Shown here: one piece after another, positions 1 through 5,753 of the stretch | How positions within the stretch are numbered: position 1 is the first letter of the stretch | Layout: each line of letters begins with the position of its first letter | Assembly: GCA_017990795.1 (NCBI GenBank) | Contig: JAGNNG010000147.1 | Span: 1 to 5,753 of the forward strand | Length of the DNA stretch: 5,753 bases | Reading direction: 5' to 3' | DNA from: Deltaproteobacteria bacterium | GTDB taxonomy: Bacteria > Myxococcota_A > Polyangia > Palsa-1104 > JAEUJZ01 | Position numbers and translations under genes: made by a program | The notes under the pieces: model-generated | Seen by the model: the letters and a program-made list of their open reading frames with translations, nothing else | Told to the model about the DNA's origin: nothing | Database searches by the model: none

Positions 1-650
1 CGGCGCTCGGCGATCATTTGGTAGATGATGCGGTCCAGGGTGGCGACGGCGTTGGTGACGGCGCGCATGCGCGGAATGGGCAGCTTCTCCAGCACCTCGG
101 CAAACGGCAGCAGCAGCAGCCCGAAGGCATCCATGAAGGCGTCCAGGGCCTTGCCGACCTCGGCTGACTCGCGCTCGATATCGGTGTCGAACAGCGTCTT
201 GCCGACGATGGCGAGCGTTAGCTGCATCAGCTCGTGGTGCATGTCGCGAATCTCGCCGGTCTGCCAGCGGGCCCGGTAGCGCGCGGCAAAGTCGATCATC
301 GCCTCGCCATATTTTTGCAGCCGTTGCCGACCAAACGCGGGCTGTGACAGGCGGCGCTGACGTAGGTGGGTGTCGCCTTCGCTGGTGAGCAGCCCCTCGC
401 CAAAGATGCGCTTACTGCGCTGCAGACCTCGACCTTTGATGACCTTGCGCGCCTGATTGACCAGCACCTCACGCGCGTAATCTGGCGTCGAGGCAAAGTA
501 GATAGTCGCGGGTCCGACGCGGGTCTTCACCAGGTCGCCCATGGCCGCAAGCTCGCAGACAAAAGCCAGGCGGTCGCGCTGGAGCTTGGCGAAGTTGACC
601 CAGTTGTGCAGCGGGAACGATGGACCGGGCAGCGGTGTGGGGTTGGACAT
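1..650 (-). CDS. Cytochrome P450, N-terminal part (3' end beyond window)
   Basis: Haem-thiolate monooxygenase; substrate unknown. Translating the minus strand from 650 gives 216 residues with no stop, running off the left edge. The Pro-rich start (PTPLPGPSFP, residues 4-13) matches the hinge preceding the P450 fold. The clearest signature is at 84-106, GEGLLTSEGD followed by HLRQRRLSQPAF: this is the helix C region, with the H/W-x3-R motif at H95 and R99 that contacts a haem propionate. The following stretch (IVGKTLFDTDIE, 148-159) is also typical. The I-helix, ExxR and Cys-ligand motifs lie outside the window, so catalytic integrity cannot be judged. No N-terminal membrane anchor is visible, as expected for a soluble bacterial enzyme. 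The ATG at 650 has GGAGG only 2 nt upstream, which is short; an in-frame ATG at 710 would add 20 residues but has no better ribosome site. Transcribed divergently from the MBL-fold gene. Family call firm, subfamily unknown. Confidence 0.93.
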   Translation of the reverse strand, partial: MSNPTPLPGPSFPLHNWVNFAKLQRDRLAFVCELAAMGDLVKTRVGPATIYFASTPDYAREVLVNQARKVIKGRGLQRSKRIFGEGLLTSEGDTHLRQRRLSQPAFGRQRLQKYGEAMIDFAARYRARWQTGEIRDMHHELMQLTLAIVGKTLFDTDIERESAEVGKALDAFMDAFGLLLLPFAEVLEKLPIPRMRAVTNAVATLDRIIYQMIAER

Positions 651-652
651 AA

Positions 653-657
653 CCTCC
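653..657 (-). promoter_or_regulatory. Shine-Dalgarno-like GGAGG of the P450 gene
   Basis: A perfect GGAGG on the minus strand lies only 2 nt from the ATG at 650. It supports a start near here, but the spacing is well below the usual 5-9 nt. The true start could therefore be the in-frame ATG at 710, with AAGG directly before it, or 650 may be used inefficiently. Confidence 0.4.
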
Positions 658-714
658 AGCGTACCGCAGGTCTGGGGCGTTTCGTGCAGCTGCCGCGCTT
701 TCCCTCGCATCCTT

Positions 715-784
715 GCGCAGTGCGTTATGTTCGGCGTAGCTGCAATGCCGCACTGCGCTGACGCACTGACTCGATCGCACTGAT
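715..784. repeat. Cluster of CGCACTG repeats with a 10-bp inverted repeat (putative operator array)
   Basis: GCGCAGTGCG (715-724) and CGCACTGCGC (749-758) are exact reverse complements separated by 24 nt. The 7-mer CGCACTG occurs directly at 749, 762 and 776 and inverted at 718-724, so four copies lie within 65 bp. Copies at 716-724 and 749-757 are also palindromes on their own (CGCA-N-TGCG). The two further copies (762-770, 776-784) read CGCACTGA followed by C or T, and are 13-14 bp apart. Such an arrangement in a divergent promoter region is what a multi-site transcription factor operator would look like. A long-loop RNA hairpin is the alternative. No regulator gene is visible in the window. 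Confidence 0.5.
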
Positions 785-859
785 TACGGAGTGGGCACGG
801 CTGTCAGTGGGGATGCACTTTTGCATGCTGTGTGTCTGCAAAACGGCGACAATGAAGCC

Positions 860-863
860 GGAG
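860..863 (+). promoter_or_regulatory. Ribosome-binding site GGAG of the MBL-fold gene
   Basis: GGAG ends 9 nt before the ATG at 873, a workable spacing. It favours 873 over the upstream in-frame candidates (GTG 807, ATG 813, ATG 852), none of which has a well-spaced purine-rich site. Confidence 0.5.
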
Positions 864-872
864 CGTTTGCTG

Positions 873-1694
873 ATGCAATGTACCTTCGAGTTCGCAGGCT
901 CTGGCTCAGCGTTTACTGCCTTTGCCGACAACTTTCATAGCAACATGCTGCTGACTGTGCGGGACTCGGTGCTGGGAACGCAGCGGCTCCTGATCGACTG
1001 TGGCTCGGATGCGCGGCTGTCGCTGCCCCGGATTGGCATCCACAACGTCACCGATATCACCGCTGTTTACATCAGTCATCTGCACGCGGACCACATCGGC
1101 GGACTAGAGTGGCTGGCGCTGCAGAGCAAGTACGGACCGGTGCCGCATCGACCACGCCTGCTCACGTCGCAGTACTTGGTGAAGCCGCTGTGGGAGCAGA
1201 GCTTGGCGGGCGGCCTCTGCTTCTCCGACGACGGCGTGGTCGACATGAGCTACTACTTCGATGTCGAGCCGATTGCCGGTCAGCCTTGCGAAACCGACGG
1301 CAAGTTCACCTTTGCGGGCATCGACTTCGCGGTGATTCCGGTGCCGCACGTGGGCTATGGCAATCCGCTGATGTGCTCGTACGGACTGTTCTTTGCCGTG
1401 GCAGGGGTAAAGGTCTACCTGACTACGGACTCCAAGTTCGATCCGGACCTGGGCAGTCGCTGGTACGCGCAGCAAGCCGACCTTATCTTCCATGACTGCG
1501 AGACCGGGCCGAAGACCGGCGTTCACTCTCACTTCTCGACGCTGTGTGAGCTACCTGCAGCGCTAAAAAAGAAGATGTGGCTGTATCACTACAACCCCGG
1601 TCCGCTACCCAGTGCCACGGAGCACGGCTTTCTGGGCTACGTAAAGCCCGGCCAGTGCTTCGATTTTCAGCAGCTGTCCGCGTCGCAGCGCTAG
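873..1694 (+). CDS. MBL-fold metallo-hydrolase (RNase Z / PhnP-like superfamily member)
   Basis: A 273-residue metallo-beta-lactamase-fold protein, probably binding two zinc ions and hydrolysing an ester or phosphodiester bond; substrate unknown. Residues 1-13 (MQCTFEFAGSGSA) match the first strand and GTGSA-type loop common in RNase Z-like members. The metal site is explicit: H-x-H-x-D-H at H69, H71, D73, H74, followed by IGGLEWL. A later His (H159 in PVPHVGYG), Asp (D186 in LTTDS) and a His-rich C-terminal part (HDCE from H207; VHSH at 217-220; YHY around H239) supply the other ligands. Signal peptide and membrane segments are absent, so it should be cytoplasmic. The start at 873 is chosen because the fold begins there and GGAG precedes it; an in-frame GTG at 807 would add 22 Cys-rich residues without homology. 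It is shorter than bacterial RNase Z (about 300 residues or more) and shows no clear exosite arm, so tRNA processing is unlikely. Its stop overlaps that of the convergent kinase gene. Confidence 0.88.
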   Translation: MQCTFEFAGSGSAFTAFADNFHSNMLLTVRDSVLGTQRLLIDCGSDARLSLPRIGIHNVTDITAVYISHLHADHIGGLEWLALQSKYGPVPHRPRLLTSQYLVKPLWEQSLAGGLCFSDDGVVDMSYYFDVEPIAGQPCETDGKFTFAGIDFAVIPVPHVGYGNPLMCSYGLFFAVAGVKVYLTTDSKFDPDLGSRWYAQQADLIFHDCETGPKTGVHSHFSTLCELPAALKKKMWLYHYNPGPLPSATEHGFLGYVKPGQCFDFQQLSASQR

Positions 1695-4348
1695 TAGTGG
1701 TGGGTCTTTAGCAGGTTCGGGCGCGAGGGATTTACCCAGCTGTCGTCCCACTGCTTGTAGAGGAACTTCAGCAGCGCTTCCCACTCGGCGCGCGTGCGCG
1801 TAGCCGGGAATGGCTCGGGAGGCAGCAGGCTGTCGCTGCTAAAGATCACATCGATGTGGGCTGGCCCCGTGATCTTGCCGATGCGAAACATCTTCCAGGT
1901 GTGGTTGTTGCTGGGCTCAATGCGAACCAGAGAGCCGGGGGCTTCAAACTGCTGGCCCTGGAAGGCGCGACGAATCGCCGGAACGCTGTCGCTACCCGCC
2001 GCCTGCACCGCCTGCGCCCACAGGTAGACACCGAAGTAGGCGGCCTCCATCGGGTCGCTGATGCCGCGGTGCGAGCCGTACTTTTTGCGGAAGCGCTGCA
2101 CGAACTGCTCGTTTTCCGGGCGCTTGATCGAGTCAAAGTAGTTCCACGCTAGGTAGTCGCCCAGCATGTCGATGCCCGCCAGCTGCTGCAGCTCGTTCTC
2201 GCCGACGCTAAACGAGATGGTCGGCAGCTTGCCCGGAGAGACTCCCGCCGCCCGTAGCTCGCGAAACAGCGGCAAGTTGGAGTCCCCGTTGACGAAGTTA
2301 AGGAGCACATCCGGCTTGGCCGCCAGGATCTTTTTGATCACCGGGCGAAAGTCAGTGGCGCTGAGCAGGACGTAGCGCTCACCCACGATCTTGGCGGGAC
2401 CTTTTTGCAGGACATCGCGGATTAGCTCGGCACACATGCGGCCCAGCAGACCGTCAGAGCCGATGATAAACACGCGCTTGCTGCCCAGCTTGTCGATGGC
2501 CCACTTCACCGCCGGAATGGCCTGCTGATTCGGGGTCGCGCCGTTGTAGATAATGTTCGGCGAGTCCTCCATGCCTTCATCACGAGACGGGAAGACCAGC
2601 AAGCTGTCGTATTTCTCGACGATGGGCTTCATCTCACGGCGATTGCTGGGCGTCCAGCCGCCGAAGGTGGTGATGACCTTTTCTTGCGTGATCAGGCGCT
2701 CGATCTCGTGGGCAAACGTAGCGTTATCCGAGCGTCCATCGGCCTGTACCGGCTCGATGCGCCGTCCCAGCACGCCGCCTTTGGCGTTGATCTCTTCAAT
2801 CGCCATCAGCGTTGCTTCCACGATCGGGCGCGAGCTAATCGCCATCGTTCCAGACAGCGAGTGAATGATGCCCACCCTGAGCGGCGGCTTGGTCGTCTGC
2901 GGTGTCGTAACCTCGACGACGGGCTTATTGGGCCGACCAGCATTGGGGTCACTGGGACGCAACATGCGCCAGCTGACCAGCGCCAGCGCAAACAGCGCCG
3001 CCAGCAGCCCCAGTCCACCGACCAGCAGCGACGCGCGCGAGTTTTGCGGTCCCTGCTGATTTCCGCCCGCACTGTCGACAAAAGCGGGTCCCCCGCCCGA
3101 GTGCTGTCCCGAGACCTGGCCCGAGCTGTAAAGGTCTTGAGGCCGCGGCCCCATCGAGCGTCCGCTCATCGGCGGAATCGAGATGTTTAGCTGCCCCGAG
3201 GCTTTGGGATTGTTGAGCGCGCTGGCGCTGACCATGCCAGGCAGCGTCGACATCCGCAGCGGGCGCGCCCGCATGTTCATCATCGACGGCTCGTGCGGAA
3301 CCAAGAATGAGAACGACTTGCGCTGCGCAGCCTCGGTGAGGATGGTCTCCAGCGCCAGCCGCATCTCTTCTGCGGTCTGATAACGCTCGGCAGGCGACTT
3401 GGACATCGCCTTCATCAACACGTGCGCAATCGACTCCGGAATCTCTGGCACCAGGTCGCGCGGGTTTGGCGTCGGCGCAGTCACATGCTTGAACATGATC
3501 TGCGGCGCGGCATCACCGGTATAAGGCGGCTTGCTCGTCAGCAGCGTGAAGAACGTCGCGCCCAGCGAGTAGATGTCGCTGCGATGGTCCAGCTCTCCGT
3601 CAGAGGCCTGCTCGGGACTCATGTACAGCGGCGTGCCAGCGACGACGCCAGTCTGGGTCAAAGCGCTGGCGTTAAACTGCGTATCTTTGACCAAGCCAAA
3701 GTCCACCAGCTTGGTACTTCCCGTCGGAGAACACAGGATGTTATCGGGCTTGATATCGCGATGAATCAGGCCCACTTGGTGCGCGGCATGCAGCGCGGCG
3801 CAGCAGTCGGCGATGACCTTGGCCGCCTCACTCCACTGCATCGGGCCACGCTCTTTGACGTAGCCTGCTGCCGACAGTGGATTCAGCAGCTCCATGACGA
3901 TGTAGTAGTGGCCGCTCTCCTGCCCGATGTCGTAGATCGCGATGACGTTGGGGTGGTTCAGGCGACCTGCGACCTGCGCCTCGGTGATGAAGCGCTCGAC
4001 GGCCTTGGGATTTTGCGTCAGCGTCTCGGGCAGGAACTTGATTGCCACCCGACGGTTGAGGATGGTGTCCTCACCCTCGTAGACCATGCCCATGCCGCCT
4101 TTTCCGATGACGGCATTGACCTGATACTTCCCAAACTGCTGACCGATCCGCGGATCCATCTTTTTGGTCCACGAGGCTTCGTTCTGATTTGGGACCAAGG
4201 CTCCGATTGCGGGCAGGCTCATCGTCGCTGAGACATCATCGCCGCTCGGTTTGTCCGTACTACCTCCGACCGTAACCACCTGGTCCCGGGCAGACTCATT
4301 TTCAGAGCCCGATCCTGGGGGGGGCGGTTTTTTGCTGGAGCCAGACAT
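1691..4348 (-). CDS. Membrane Ser/Thr protein kinase fused to a UrtA/AmiC-like solute-binding domain
   Basis: A predicted receptor kinase of 885 residues. Residues 1-70 are polar and probably disordered. The Hanks-type kinase domain (about 74-336) looks complete: Gly loop GKGGMGMV (82-89), K104 in VAIK, E123, HRD at 196-198 with KPDN following, DFG at 216-218, activation-loop threonines T231, T233 and T239, SPE at 244-246, and D258. It is an RD kinase, so likely activated by phosphorylation. A Pro/Ser/Gly-rich linker (about 340-438) leads to one transmembrane helix (about 440-460). Residues 490-834 form a type I periplasmic binding fold with strong resemblance to urea/short-amide binding proteins: HSLSGTMAIS (496-505), GATPNQQ (603-609), NGDSN (687-691), WNYF (735-738), HTWK (816-819). 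A short tail follows. There are no PASTA repeats. Inferred role: sensing an extracytoplasmic small amide, urea or amino acid and signalling by phosphorylation; ligand and targets unknown. An in-frame TTG at 4354 would add two residues; neither start has a clear ribosome site. Confidence 0.95.
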   Translation of the reverse strand: MSGSSKKPPPPGSGSENESARDQVVTVGGSTDKPSGDDVSATMSLPAIGALVPNQNEASWTKKMDPRIGQQFGKYQVNAVIGKGGMGMVYEGEDTILNRRVAIKFLPETLTQNPKAVERFITEAQVAGRLNHPNVIAIYDIGQESGHYYIVMELLNPLSAAGYVKERGPMQWSEAAKVIADCCAALHAAHQVGLIHRDIKPDNILCSPTGSTKLVDFGLVKDTQFNASALTQTGVVAGTPLYMSPEQASDGELDHRSDIYSLGATFFTLLTSKPPYTGDAAPQIMFKHVTAPTPNPRDLVPEIPESIAHVLMKAMSKSPAERYQTAEEMRLALETILTEAAQRKSFSFLVPHEPSMMNMRARPLRMSTLPGMVSASALNNPKASGQLNISIPPMSGRSMGPRPQDLYSSGQVSGQHSGGGPAFVDSAGGNQQGPQNSRASLLVGGLGLLAALFALALVSWRMLRPSDPNAGRPNKPVVEVTTPQTTKPPLRVGIIHSLSGTMAISSRPIVEATLMAIEEINAKGGVLGRRIEPVQADGRSDNATFAHEIERLITQEKVITTFGGWTPSNRREMKPIVEKYDSLLVFPSRDEGMEDSPNIIYNGATPNQQAIPAVKWAIDKLGSKRVFIIGSDGLLGRMCAELIRDVLQKGPAKIVGERYVLLSATDFRPVIKKILAAKPDVLLNFVNGDSNLPLFRELRAAGVSPGKLPTISFSVGENELQQLAGIDMLGDYLAWNYFDSIKRPENEQFVQRFRKKYGSHRGISDPMEAAYFGVYLWAQAVQAAGSDSVPAIRRAFQGQQFEAPGSLVRIEPSNNHTWKMFRIGKITGPAHIDVIFSSDSLLPPEPFPATRTRAEWEALLKFLYKQWDDSWVNPSRPNLLKTHHY

Positions 4349-4500
4349 TGTCAATAATCATCGAAGACTCGCGCCCTCGGGTCAAGGCGCGCAAAGAGGA
4401 TTGTGCTGGGCCTCGTGGTCCTCGAGTAGTGCCTACACTGGCGGTGGTCGGCGCCATCGCGAGAAATACTGAATTGTTGCACTGCAGCAAGGACGGTTGC

Positions 4501-4513
4501 CGCAGTGCGGCAT
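4501..4513 (-). repeat. Copy of the CGCA-N-TGCG palindrome shared with the P450/MBL intergenic region
   Basis: On the minus strand this reads ATGCCGCACTGCG, identical over 13 bp to plus-strand 745-757. It contains the odd-centred palindrome CGCA-N-TGCG (4501-4509), the same element as at 716-724 and 749-757. It lies about 150-160 bp upstream of the kinase start. Possible common operator; function not established. Confidence 0.45.
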
Positions 4514-4543
4514 CGACACAGTGCTCACGCCTCTTAGCTGCCA

Positions 4544-4568
4544 GCAGGATTTGCCCGATGGGCCCTGC
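4544..4568 (-). terminator. Bulged hairpin after the membrane-protein gene, terminator-like without a U tract
   Basis: Starting 7 nt past the stop codon, the minus-strand transcript can fold GCAGG-GCCC, loop ATC, GGGC, bulge AAAT, CCTGC, giving 9 G/C-rich pairs interrupted by a one-sided 4-nt bulge. The position suits transcription termination or 3'-end protection. No run of T follows on the minus strand, so it is not a classical intrinsic terminator. Confidence 0.3.
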
Positions 4569-4575
4569 CTCTCGG

Positions 4576-5753
4576 CTACTGCAGCATCGGTGCTGGGCTT
4601 TGCTGATCGGCTGGAACGCGCGCTATCGGCTCAAGTACCAGCGCCGGAGCCGTCTGCGCTCCCTCAAACATGCGCGGACCACGAATGTAGGCGGTCACTC
4701 GATAATGCAGCAGCACGTCCGGCCAGTCCTGCCACGTGTACTCGACTTTTTCGTTAAAGACGATGCGTGAGAACTTCTGGGTCGCCAGCGCTGCGATCAG
4801 GCCTCTAACGGGTCCTGCGACCGTGCCTCGTACGTCCCAGACGCCCATGCGGTGTAGATAGGTCTGCTTGCCAGCCAAGTGGGCATAAAACGGGTGAAAT
4901 GGAATCAGGACCTCACCGGGCGCAGACCGCAGCACCGCGATGACTGAGTCGCCAGCCTGACGGTCGGCCTGCGTCGGCATGTGGTCGCGCGGATGAAGTC
5001 GCAGCAGCCAAGGCACCAGCGCCACCAGCAACAGTCCCAGCACCAGCGCCTCGCGGAGCAGTCGCGCCCGGCGGTGCTGCTGGCTTGGACCGGTGATGCG
5101 TGGGCCTGCTGGGCGCTTTAGCAGACGACCCGCTGCCGCACCTATCGCGATCGAGGAAAAAAACACACCCGGGATGTAGGCATTGGTATGTGCCCACTGG
5201 GTGCCAAAGCCCACGCAGGAGGCCAGGATGCCACCCAGCGCGAGCCAGGCCAGATACCAAAGCCCCAAGCTCGACGTCTCGCCAAGTCGCTTGCCAAGCT
5301 GCGCCAGACCCGCCCACAGCAGCAGCAGCAGCCCTGGCCACAGCAGTCCAAGCAAGACTCGGGGCGCTTCGACGAAAGCGCGCTTGTTGGAAAACGGATG
5401 GCTCTGATGCAGCTGAAAGATGTAGGTCCAGAACCAGCCTTGCGAGGCTCGATTTTGCCAATACAAAAGCAGGCCAAAGCTAAGCACTCCGCAGACCGCG
5501 AACGTCAGTACCGTGCGCTTTCGGGTCGCCAGCATCGCCAGCGCCACAAAGACAATCATCGGTGCCGCCGTCTGCTTCGCGAAAAATGCCGCCACCAGCA
5601 GCAGCGCCGCCAGCACCAGTCGCCCGTGGCTTTCGCGTCCGTACCAGGCCAGCATCGCCCCGCTTACCGTCAGCGACAACCCCAGCGAGTCCGCGCGCGC
5701 CAGATCCAAAAAGCCGCCGGTCTGAGGAAAGGTGACCAGCGGAATCATCATCG
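4576..5753 (-). CDS. Polytopic membrane protein, probable GT-C type glycosyltransferase (N-terminus beyond window)
   Basis: The frame is open to the right edge, so at least 392 C-terminal codons are visible; residues are numbered from the Met codon at 5751. About eight hydrophobic segments can be seen (near 23-37, 44-60, 63-76, 79-97, 131-153, 161-182, 190-211, 234-250). They are followed by a soluble C-terminal region of about 140 residues. The pattern LDLARADSLGLSLTVSG (15-31), then a hydrophobic helix ending AAFFAKQTA (54-62), and later VLIPFHPFYAHLAGKQTYLH (281-300), resembles GT-C membrane glycosyltransferases that use lipid-linked sugar donors (ArnT/PMT-like relatives). The expected acidic catalytic motif in the first external loop would lie outside the window, so activity cannot be confirmed. 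Likely role: sugar transfer to lipid, polysaccharide or protein on the outer face of the inner membrane. A membrane protein of another family is the alternative. Ends 227 bp before the kinase gene, so co-transcription is uncertain. Confidence 0.72.
   Translation of the reverse strand, partial: MMIPLVTFPQTGGFLDLARADSLGLSLTVSGAMLAWYGRESHGRLVLAALLLVAAFFAKQTAAPMIVFVALAMLATRKRTVLTFAVCGVLSFGLLLYWQNRASQGWFWTYIFQLHQSHPFSNKRAFVEAPRVLLGLLWPGLLLLLWAGLAQLGKRLGETSSLGLWYLAWLALGGILASCVGFGTQWAHTNAYIPGVFFSSIAIGAAAGRLLKRPAGPRITGPSQQHRRARLLREALVLGLLLVALVPWLLRLHPRDHMPTQADRQAGDSVIAVLRSAPGEVLIPFHPFYAHLAGKQTYLHRMGVWDVRGTVAGPVRGLIAALATQKFSRIVFNEKVEYTWQDWPDVLLHYRVTAYIRGPRMFEGAQTAPALVLEPIARVPADQQSPAPMLQ

Larger units (their letters stand above)
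651..872. promoter_or_regulatory. Divergent intergenic region between P450 and MBL-fold genes
   Basis: This 222-bp gap separates two divergent genes and must hold both promoters unless either is read from further away. No convincing sigma70 -35/-10 pair was found on either strand. A CATAAC hexamer (724-729, minus strand) resembles a -10 box but lacks a well-spaced -35. A GG-N10-GC arrangement ending in TTGCA (811-825, plus strand) has the minimal sigma54 core but otherwise matches poorly. It overlaps a small inverted repeat, ATGCA-CTTT-TGCAT (813-826). The main structure is the CGCACTG repeat cluster at 715-784, listed separately. Short open frames here look non-coding. Confidence 0.5.
4349..4575. 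promoter_or_regulatory. Intergenic region upstream of the kinase gene
   Basis: This 227-bp gap lies between the membrane-protein gene and the kinase gene, both on the minus strand. Its length suggests that the kinase has its own promoter. The best promoter-like pair on the minus strand is TTGCTG and TATTTC with a 16-nt spacer (around 4463-4490), each matching only 3 of 6 consensus bases, so it is weak. GCACTG elements occur at 4479-4484 (plus), 4503-4508 and 4519-4524 (minus). A hairpin lies next to the upstream gene's stop. No convincing small gene was found. Confidence 0.4.

Noticed and set aside
725..931. Minus-strand open frame spanning the divergent intergenic region
   Set aside because: It runs antisense into the hydrolase gene and across the repeat cluster, with no domain or ribosome site.
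2684..3190. Plus-strand open frame opposite the linker and binding-domain start
   Set aside because: The composition is Arg/Gln/His-rich shadow coding with no domain, while the opposite strand carries clear homology.
3422..4231. Long plus-strand open frame (269 codons) opposite the kinase domain
   Set aside because: It is antisense to codons for all the conserved kinase motifs, has no recognisable domain, and is the mirror frame expected in GC-rich DNA.
4349..4354. Perfect TTGACA hexamer (minus strand) as a -35 box
   Set aside because: It sits directly before the kinase ATG, so any -10 and transcription start would fall inside the coding sequence; it is probably chance.
4302..4490. Small minus-strand open frame overlapping the kinase start in another frame
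   Set aside because: It begins with TTG, lacks a ribosome site, overlaps the kinase 5' end and shows no conserved features.
5319..5333. CAG/CTG trinucleotide runs (also near 107-120)
   Set aside because: They are short, in frame, and encode leucine runs in hydrophobic or helical protein segments; ordinary codon bias explains them.
1..5753. tRNA, rRNA, CRISPR array or insertion sequence
   Set aside because: No cloverleaf-like sequence, regular repeat-spacer series, transposase-like frame or terminal inverted repeats were seen.

Overview
The window is a stretch of GC-rich bacterial chromosome with four protein-coding genes, two of them cut by the window edges. A eukaryote-type Ser/Thr kinase with a large sensor domain, a P450 of the type common in large secondary-metabolite-rich genomes, and the high-GC codon use together suggest a myxobacterium-like (Myxococcota) or similar large-genome organism. 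This placement is an inference, because no phylogenetic marker is present.

Layout, left to right. Bases 1-650 (minus strand) encode the N-terminal 216 residues of a cytochrome P450; its haem-binding half lies off the left edge. Bases 651-872 are a divergent intergenic region with a notable cluster of CGCACTG-type repeats. Bases 873-1694 (plus strand) encode a metallo-beta-lactamase-fold hydrolase. It converges on a large minus-strand gene (4348 to 1691), and the two stop codons interlock in a single CTAG. The large gene encodes an intact Ser/Thr kinase, one transmembrane helix and an extracytoplasmic UrtA/AmiC-like (urea/short-amide-type) solute-binding domain in one chain. Bases 4349-4575 are a second intergenic region. 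Bases 4576-5753 (minus strand) hold the C-terminal part of a polytopic membrane protein resembling GT-C glycosyltransferases; its N-terminus lies off the right edge.

The genes do not form an obvious pathway. The main biological idea is the receptor kinase: an ABC-transporter-type binding domain has been joined to a cytoplasmic kinase, so binding of a small nitrogenous ligand outside the membrane could control phosphorylation inside. No transporter permease, urease or amidase gene is in view. The two non-coding regions share an exact 13-bp sequence containing the palindrome CGCA-N-TGCG. This hints that the P450/hydrolase pair and the kinase could be controlled by the same DNA-binding regulator; this is inferred from sequence alone.
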